The notes under the pieces are model-generated. The model made no database searches. It was not told where the DNA came from and was given only the letters and a program-made list of their open reading frames with translations. 64,000 nt of DNA from NCBI GenBank assembly GCA_022844105.1, contig JALHMJ010000008.1, forward strand, positions 1 through 64,000, read 5' to 3'. Positions 58,693 to 64,000 of this stretch are shown here, piece by piece. Each line of letters begins with the position of its first letter. The first letter of the stretch is position 1. Source of the DNA: Hyphomicrobium sp. Its GTDB lineage: Bacteria > Pseudomonadota > Alphaproteobacteria > Rhizobiales > Hyphomicrobiaceae. Both the position numbers and the translations under genes were made by a program.

Positions 58693-59528
58693 TTTCCTTC
58701 TCCGCTGAGCATGTAGGTGGTGGGTGCAATGTTGATGAGCGACTGCGCAGCCGGTCCGGTAACTCGTTCCGAGTGACCGATGTAGAGGATCCCTCCTTGC
58801 GGCATGACGCTTCCAAACCGTTGCCAGAGGCGGCTCTGGGTCTCCGGGCTGAAGTAGATCATGACGTTCCTGCAAAAGATCACGTCAAATGCACCGTTCA
58901 TCGGCCAAGCCTCTTGCAGGTTGAGCGTGCGAAAACTGATGAGGTCCCGCGCTGCCCGGCACACAGCGACTTCGACGCCGTTCGAGCCGGTTACTTTTTC
59001 AAAAAACCTCTGCCTGGTACCGGGTGGCAGCGTTTCGATCGCGCTGCTGCCGTAGATGCCCGTCCGTGCTTTCTCGACCACTGTAGAATTGATATCGGTA
59101 GCGAGAATTTTCAGATCGAGGTCGCCGCTTCCCTGAGGAAGGACCGAAAGGACGGTAAATGCGATTGAATAGGGTTCTTCACCCGTTGAACACGCTGCAG
59201 ACCAAATTCTCACGCGGCGACCTTGCCGTGCGGCTGGAATGAGCTGGTTGATCAGCAAGTCTTTGAGATGGTCGAAGTGATGCCGTTCTCTGTAGAAACT
59301 CGTCGTGTTGGTTGTCAGCGCCTCGACCATCTTCTGTCGCTCAGTACTATCGCGTTCGAGAAGCGTGCGATATTCGGCAAATGTCGTCGTTCCCGCTAGC
59401 CGCAATCGCTTGACGAGCCGGGAGTACACGAGCGTTTTCTTGGACGGCGACAGGTTGATCCCCGCCGCTTTTTCAAGCAGCGCGGAGATCGATCGGAAGT
59501 CGCTATCTGTGAGTATGAACTCGTTCAT
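58689..59528 (-). CDS. cheR: chemoreceptor glutamate methyltransferase
   Basis: CheR methylates receptor glutamates with S-adenosylmethionine for adaptation. The 279-residue product has the helical N-domain ([28 protein letters not shown]) and the SAM domain with [17 protein letters not shown] and [13 protein letters not shown]. The ATG at 59528 is preferred to a GTG two codons upstream. Confidence 0.95.
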   Translation of the reverse strand: MNEFILTDSDFRSISALLEKAAGINLSPSKKTLVYSRLVKRLRLAGTTTFAEYRTLLERDSTERQKMVEALTTNTTSFYRERHHFDHLKDLLINQLIPAARQGRRVRIWSAACSTGEEPYSIAFTVLSVLPQGSGDLDLKILATDINSTVVEKARTGIYGSSAIETLPPGTRQRFFEKVTGSNGVEVAVCRAARDLISFRTLNLQEAWPMNGAFDVIFCRNVMIYFSPETQSRLWQRFGSVMPQGGILYIGHSERVTGPAAQSLINIAPTTYMLSGEGK

Positions 59529-59533
59529 GGTCA

Positions 59534-60043
59534 CTACGCCGGCTTTGCCGTGGAGGGCTCAAGCATAGCCTTGGGTAGAACATCTTCGAGATCGATCAGG
59601 CTGATCATTCGCCCGTCGAGCGCGATCAATCCTTTTACAAAAATTTCGGCGAGTTCAGACGCAACGTTGGGTGTCTGTTGTATTGCGTTCCGGCCGATCG
59701 TGAGAATGTCTGAAACGCCGTCAACCAAGAGCCCGACAACCTGGGAACCAATCTGGGTCACGATAATCACGTCTCGTGCGGATCCTTTGCATGACGCCCC
59801 GCCAAATCGAACAGCGAGATCGATCACGGGCAGCACAGTACCGCGCAAATTAATGACGCCCCGCACGTAATCCGGTACGTGCGGAAGGCTCGTCGCTTGT
59901 GTCCATCCGCGAATTTCGCGAACCGACATGATATCGATGCAGAACTCCTGTTCGCCGACGCGGAATGCGACGACTTCGATCTGGGCTGGCTGGCGCGCGG
60001 CCGAATTTGCGATATCATAAGCATTTTGTGACGACAGGTTCAT
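59534..60043 (-). CDS. cheW: chemotaxis coupling protein
   Basis: CheW links receptors to CheA. The 169-residue product has one SH3-like CheW fold ([71 protein letters not shown]) after a 20-residue N-tail. Its ATG at 60043 overlaps the cheA stop (ATGA). The frame open beyond 60043 lies inside cheA. Confidence 0.94.
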   Translation of the reverse strand: MNLSSQNAYDIANSAARQPAQIEVVAFRVGEQEFCIDIMSVREIRGWTQATSLPHVPDYVRGVINLRGTVLPVIDLAVRFGGASCKGSARDVIIVTQIGSQVVGLLVDGVSDILTIGRNAIQQTPNVASELAEIFVKGLIALDGRMISLIDLEDVLPKAMLEPSTAKPA

Positions 60044-62295
60044 TGTAGTAGGGCTCCTGCGGACGGATTGGCTGAAACGGAGTGTCCGAGTTTCGATCCG
60101 GTCGCGCACACTGCGGCTTCGACATCGAGGATAAGGGCTACGCGGCCATCGCCGAGAATGGTTGCGGCAGCGATACCTTCGATCGCTCCGTAGTTCGTCT
60201 CGAGACTTTTGATGACGACTTGGCGCTGATCCTGGATGCCATCGACCAGAAGGGCGTGGCGATTGCCGCACTCCGTTTCGATCAATATCGCCACGCTCTC
60301 GCGATCGATCCGAGGCGTGGTTGTGAAGCCCAGCCGGTGTCCGACATCGACGATGGGAACGAAAGTATCGCGGATTTTCACCACGGACGCATTCGGGCCC
60401 AGAGAATGGACCGTCTCGCGAGGAGGCTTGAACGTTTCGACGATCGACGTGAGAGGAACGACCAGAGTCTGCTCGGCTGCCGACACGATCATCCCGTCAA
60501 GAATGGCGAGTGTCAGCGGCAGACTCATGGAGAAGACAGAACCCTTGCCCGGCGTCGAAGAGATCGAAATGCGGCCACCCAAAGCCTGGATCGATCGGCG
60601 GACCACATCCATGCCCACGCCACGCCCGGAAATGTTCGAGATAGTTTCCGCGGTCGAAAACCCTGGCAGGAAGAGCAGATTGTCTATCTCGCTTTCGGTG
60701 AGGATCGCGTCCGGCGGAACAAGGCCCTTGGACTTTGCTTTCTCAAGGATGCGTTGGCGATTGAGACCTGCCCCATCGTCGGAAATCTCGATGACGACCC
60801 GACCGGATCTGTGCGCGGCCGATAGTCTGACCGTGCCTTCCACAGGCTTGCCGGCAGTGGCGCGCTTTTCAGCGGATTCGATCCCGTGATCGACTGCGTT
60901 ACGGATCATATGGGTCAGCGGATCGGCAAGCCTCTCGATCACGGTCTTGTCGATTTCAGTCGCTTCGCCGTCTACTTTCAGGCGCACCGTCTTGCCCGTG
61001 GCATCGCTGACTTCTCGCACGATCCGCGACATGCGCTGGAACAGCGGCTTGACCGGCTGCGCACGGATCGCCATGACGCTTTCCTGAATTTCACGAGTGA
61101 GCTGTTCGAGTTCGTCAACGCCGAGCATCACAGGTGACGATGACGGAAACCCGGCACCGATCATGCGCTGCGCAAGCATCGCCTGGTTGATGACCAGCTC
61201 GCCGACCAGATTGATCAGGCGATCCACGCGTTCCAATTCAACGCGGATGGTCGAACTGCTCGGTGCACCCGTCGTGCCGCCGGCAACCTCGCGGGCCGAT
61301 TCATGTTTGTCCTTGTGGTCTTGCAGACCGACGGGCAATCCGGTTGCGAGCGCAACGCCAGCCATGACGGCAGGAGCTTCGCTCAAAGCATCAGTCGCAC
61401 CCGATGGGGTTTCCGCCTTCGTCACCGGCTCGTCCCGCGTATCAATATCCGACGTAACGACAACTTCGTCGTCGGCAGGGGAAACGGGCGTTACGTCAAC
61501 GATGTCGAGTTCGCAATCGCCGTCGACGAAATCGAAGACGTCGCGGACATCGGCGATGGGGTGCTCGGTTGTGAGATGGATATCCCAATGCAAATGAGAG
61601 CCAAAATTAATGTGGCTGGTAAAATCTGGCAATTCATCAATCCGGCAATTGATCTCAGCGGTACCCAACCGGCGAAACTCGCGGAAAAGGAAAGCCGGTT
61701 CATTTGCTTTTTCATAAAGAGCAGGTGTCGCGCGAAACGATATATTGAAAACATTTTGGACCGGGTCGGGTATCCCGTCGCTCATTTCAAAGTCGCCGAT
61801 ATCGATCATGGCCGGTGCAAAATCTTCGTTGCCACCGTTCAACTGGTAATCGTCCGATGACGCGACTGAAATGGCTAGGGCAGCATTCGAGGGAGCGTTG
61901 CTTGCTCCCTCAATCGGGTTGAGCACTTCCAGATCTTGTGCAAGCTGTTTCCAGATCGAGGCCGAAATGGGCTCTCCCGTACGGCTCAAACGGACAAGAT
62001 CTGCGAGAACGTCCGCAGCGCGAAGCATCACATGCATCGCGTCCGGGGTTGCGACCAGACGATCAGAGCGGATGTAATCGAGCGTGGTTTCGAATGTATG
62101 GGCAAATGCCACCAGGTCCGTCAACTTGAAGGCGCCGGCGCCGCCCTTGATGGAATGAACGGCGCGGAAAACGGCATTGACCGTTTCGCGGTCTGCTGTT
62201 CCTTCGTTCATCGCCATCAAGCCGGATTCCAATTCCGCGAGCTGCTCTTCGCACTCCTCGAAGAATGTCTTGCGGATGGCTGCCATCGCGTCCAT
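60040..62295 (-). CDS. cheA: chemotaxis histidine kinase CheA
   Basis: CheA is the receptor-controlled kinase for CheY and CheB. The 751-residue product has the P1 Hpt domain with His47 ([12 protein letters not shown]). A variable P2 region of about 200 residues follows, then P3 dimerisation ([25 protein letters not shown]) and the P4 ATPase ([40 protein letters not shown]). The P5 CheW-like domain runs from about residue 605 to the end. It lies 25 bp after cheY1 and overlaps cheW. Confidence 0.96.
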   Translation of the reverse strand: MDAMAAIRKTFFEECEEQLAELESGLMAMNEGTADRETVNAVFRAVHSIKGGAGAFKLTDLVAFAHTFETTLDYIRSDRLVATPDAMHVMLRAADVLADLVRLSRTGEPISASIWKQLAQDLEVLNPIEGASNAPSNAALAISVASSDDYQLNGGNEDFAPAMIDIGDFEMSDGIPDPVQNVFNISFRATPALYEKANEPAFLFREFRRLGTAEINCRIDELPDFTSHINFGSHLHWDIHLTTEHPIADVRDVFDFVDGDCELDIVDVTPVSPADDEVVVTSDIDTRDEPVTKAETPSGATDALSEAPAVMAGVALATGLPVGLQDHKDKHESAREVAGGTTGAPSSSTIRVELERVDRLINLVGELVINQAMLAQRMIGAGFPSSSPVMLGVDELEQLTREIQESVMAIRAQPVKPLFQRMSRIVREVSDATGKTVRLKVDGEATEIDKTVIERLADPLTHMIRNAVDHGIESAEKRATAGKPVEGTVRLSAAHRSGRVVIEISDDGAGLNRQRILEKAKSKGLVPPDAILTESEIDNLLFLPGFSTAETISNISGRGVGMDVVRRSIQALGGRISISSTPGKGSVFSMSLPLTLAILDGMIVSAAEQTLVVPLTSIVETFKPPRETVHSLGPNASVVKIRDTFVPIVDVGHRLGFTTTPRIDRESVAILIETECGNRHALLVDGIQDQRQVVIKSLETNYGAIEGIAAATILGDGRVALILDVEAAVCATGSKLGHSVSANPSAGALLQ

Positions 62296-62320
62296 GGGAC
62301 CTGTTCCTTGTTATCGTTCT

Positions 62321-62686
62321 TTACGCCGTTACGCGATTGATGGCGGCGACGAGCTTGACAGGGTCAAAGGGCTTTATGATCCAGCCCGTGGCGCCCGCTT
62401 CTTTCGCGCGCAGCTTTTTTGCAGCGTCGCTCTCCGTCGTGAGAACGAGAATGGGGATGGTCCTCTTGAGAGGGTCCTTGCGAATGGCTTCGATGACGCC
62501 AAAGCCATCCATCCTCGGCATATTGATATCTGTGACGATGACATCAGGATTGCAGCCCTTAAGGATTTCGATGCCATCGACGCCGTCAATGGCTTGAACG
62601 ACTTCGAAGCCTGTTTCGCTGAGCGCCAGTCGCAACATGTCCCGCATGGACCTTGAGTCATCGATCGTAAGTATAATTTTGCTCAT
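62321..62686 (-). CDS. cheY1: CheY1-type chemotaxis response regulator
   Basis: The 121-residue receiver has DD in ILTIDDSRSMRDML, phosphoacceptor Asp53 in VTDINMPRMDG, Thr83/Thr84 in VLTTES and Lys105 in IIKPFD. By position (between the STAS gene and cheA) it equals CheY1 of S. meliloti, the phosphate sink. Its ATG overlaps the upstream stop by four bases. Confidence 0.88.
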   Translation of the reverse strand: MSKIILTIDDSRSMRDMLRLALSETGFEVVQAIDGVDGIEILKGCNPDVIVTDINMPRMDGFGVIEAIRKDPLKRTIPILVLTTESDAAKKLRAKEAGATGWIIKPFDPVKLVAAINRVTA

Positions 62687-62985
62687 GACCGTTCGACCTG
62701 ATCTGAATTGATGAAGCGCTGCAGGCCCAGCAGTTGAATGCCGGCCATGAAGTCTTCTGATGGGTTTGAAAGTTCGATTTTCGTTTCACACGAGTGCCGG
62801 GATACCAGTGCATTGACGAGTATCTCGGCACAAGCCGCACCAATCCAGCGGACCTCGGACAAGTCCAGCCGGAGATCGCAATGAGATTGACGTGACAGGG
62901 ACTCATAGAGACGGGGCGCCTCGGCGGTGTCGAGCCGCGCATGAAGTTTAATGGACTTCTTTCTCGGTTTCCTCGCGCCGGCCAT
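62683..62985 (-). CDS. cheS: STAS-domain protein at the cheS position
   Basis: The 100-residue product is one STAS domain with a short basic N-tail (KPRKKSIKLHARL, then LRLDLSEVRWIGAACAEILVNAL). At the site of the phosphorylatable Ser in anti-anti-sigma factors (usually DSSG) it has IGAA, so it cannot be regulated that way. In S. meliloti CheS, also a small STAS protein at this position, binds CheA and speeds CheY1 dephosphorylation; the same role is inferred. It overlaps the mcp stop by one base. Confidence 0.75.
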   Translation of the reverse strand: MAGARKPRKKSIKLHARLDTAEAPRLYESLSRQSHCDLRLDLSEVRWIGAACAEILVNALVSRHSCETKIELSNPSEDFMAGIQLLGLQRFINSDQVERS

Positions 62986-64000
62986 CAGAATTCCTCCCAG
63001 TTCGAATTGTCAGATGCTGCGGCGTAGGAACGGCCGTTCGTTCCGTTTGCCTTCATCGGCATAGTCTTTCGAGCTTTGGTGGCGACGGGAGTTGACGCGA
63101 CTCTGGTTTGCTGGCGTTGCGCAGACATTGTGCTTCGGCTCGTATTGAAGCGGGAGACGAGCTGAGCGAGCGTTTCGGTTTGCTGTTGCAAATTGCGTGT
63201 AGCTGCTGTCGCTTCCTCGGCCATCGCCGCGTTCTGCTGTGTCGCCTGATCCATTTGTCCGACCGCGGTGTTGACCTGGATCAGGCCGTGGGCCTGTTCG
63301 CTGGCACTTGTGGCAATTTCCGATACGACGTTATTGATCTGCGAAACGCGTTCCACGATCCGGGTCAGTGTCTGGCCTGTTTCGCCGACGAGATTCACGC
63401 CTTGTGCAACTTGAGTGGTCGAAGCCGAGATCAGACCCTTGATCTCCTTGGCGGCCTCGGCCGAACGTTGCGCAAGTGCGCGGACCTCTGAGGCCACAAC
63501 CGCAAACCCGCGTCCCGCCTCGCCCGCGCGTTCGGCCTCGACGCCTGCATTCAAGGCGAGCAGGTTGGTCTGGAAAGCGATCTCATCGATGACGCCGATG
63601 ATCTGGCTAATCTGCTTGGATGAGTTCTCGATTGCAGACATGGCCTGAATGGCGCGGCTGACGACTTCGCCGCTCCGCTCGGCATCTTTTTTGGCGTGCG
63701 CCACGACTTCGCTGGCCTGCTTGGCTCCGTCTGCCGTCTTGCGCACAGTGCCGGTAATCTCTGTCACAGCGGCGGCCGTTTGTTCCAGGCTTGCCGCCTG
63801 GCTTTCCGTCCGCCGTGACAGGTCATCGGAGGCTTGTGAAATTTCGTCGGTTCCGACCTTGATGGCGTCTGTGCCGTTCTTGACCTCGGTCAGGGTTGCT
63901 TCCAACTGGTCCAGTGCGGAGTTGAAATCGGTCTTCAAGCGCTCAAATTGTTCCGACACTTCGATCTCGATGCGCGTGCGCAGGTCGCCGTCGGCAAGAC
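62985..64000 (-). CDS. methyl-accepting chemotaxis protein (C-terminal part, truncated by window)
   Basis: The gene enters from the right edge; about 338 codons of the C-terminal part are visible. [18 protein letters not shown] at the edge is a HAMP-like segment. The long coiled-coil signalling domain follows, with the hairpin tip [53 protein letters not shown]. The C-terminus NSNWEEF ends in a WEEF-like pentapeptide that in other receptors binds CheR/CheB. It is the first visible gene of the che operon and takes the place of icpA in S. meliloti; whether it is membrane-bound cannot be told here. Confidence 0.93.
   Translation of the reverse strand, partial: LADGDLRTRIEIEVSEQFERLKTDFNSALDQLEATLTEVKNGTDAIKVGTDEISQASDDLSRRTESQAASLEQTAAAVTEITGTVRKTADGAKQASEVVAHAKKDAERSGEVVSRAIQAMSAIENSSKQISQIIGVIDEIAFQTNLLALNAGVEAERAGEAGRGFAVVASEVRALAQRSAEAAKEIKGLISASTTQVAQGVNLVGETGQTLTRIVERVSQINNVVSEIATSASEQAHGLIQVNTAVGQMDQATQQNAAMAEEATAATRNLQQQTETLAQLVSRFNTSRSTMSAQRQQTRVASTPVATKARKTMPMKANGTNGRSYAAASDNSNWEEF

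Overview
The window is a piece of an alphaproteobacterial chromosome, most likely Hyphomicrobiales (Rhizobiales). The base composition is high-GC. The evidence is a long dcw (division and cell wall) cluster in the alphaproteobacterial order, alphaproteobacteria-type small families (DUF992, DUF4169, ribbon-helix-helix, bactofilin), and a chemotaxis operon with the gene order of the Sinorhizobium meliloti che operon. I saw no insertion sequence, prophage, CRISPR array, tRNA or rRNA, so this looks like core chromosome with a few accessory islands.

Layout. (1) 1-20.5 kb: the tail of a gene that is probably ftsI, one small exported protein transcribed against the cluster, then murE-murF-mraY-murD-ftsW-murG-murC-murB-ddlB-ftsQ-ftsA-ftsZ-lpxC-bamD-ligA, all on the plus strand and mostly overlapping or tightly spaced. 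These genes make lipid II, assemble the divisome, commit lipid A synthesis and supply an outer-membrane assembly lipoprotein. recN, often found between bamD and ligA in this group, is not there. (2) 20.5-37.5 kb: an M24 aminopeptidase, PrmA, a DUF3754/TMEM143-like protein, an unrecognised single-pass envelope protein, a bactofilin, a large RTX-repeat protein, a UvrD/PcrA helicase and an AsmA-family protein. (3) 37.5-39.6 kb: a DUF4169/ribbon-helix-helix pair and a cyclopropane-fatty-acid-synthase-like methyltransferase.

(4) 39.8-44.6 kb: a signalling locus. A hybrid histidine kinase is divergent from a single-domain response regulator and an HWE-family kinase. The kinase's N-terminal membrane domain carries the copper/ethylene-binding signature of plant ETR1: the Asp, Tyr, Pro, Cys and His positions all keep the same offset. 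This is the most interesting gene of the window. (5) 44.7-50.1 kb: an eight-haem c-type cytochrome with a helical-repeat C-terminus, a patatin-like lipoprotein, and a run of small exported proteins (DUF992, two glycine-zipper proteins, one unknown). (6) 50.2-55.6 kb: a complete ydcS-ydcT-ydcU-ydcV-patD operon for polyamine-type uptake and gamma-aminobutyraldehyde oxidation, with a strong hairpin after the binding-protein gene. (7) 55.9-56.3 kb: a truncated histidine-kinase ATPase fragment. (8) 56.3-64 kb: the chemotaxis operon on the minus strand, mcp-cheS-cheY1-cheA-cheW-cheR-cheB-cheY2-cheD-cheT. It is translationally coupled at most junctions. The last gene product carries a CheZ-like DXXXQ motif.
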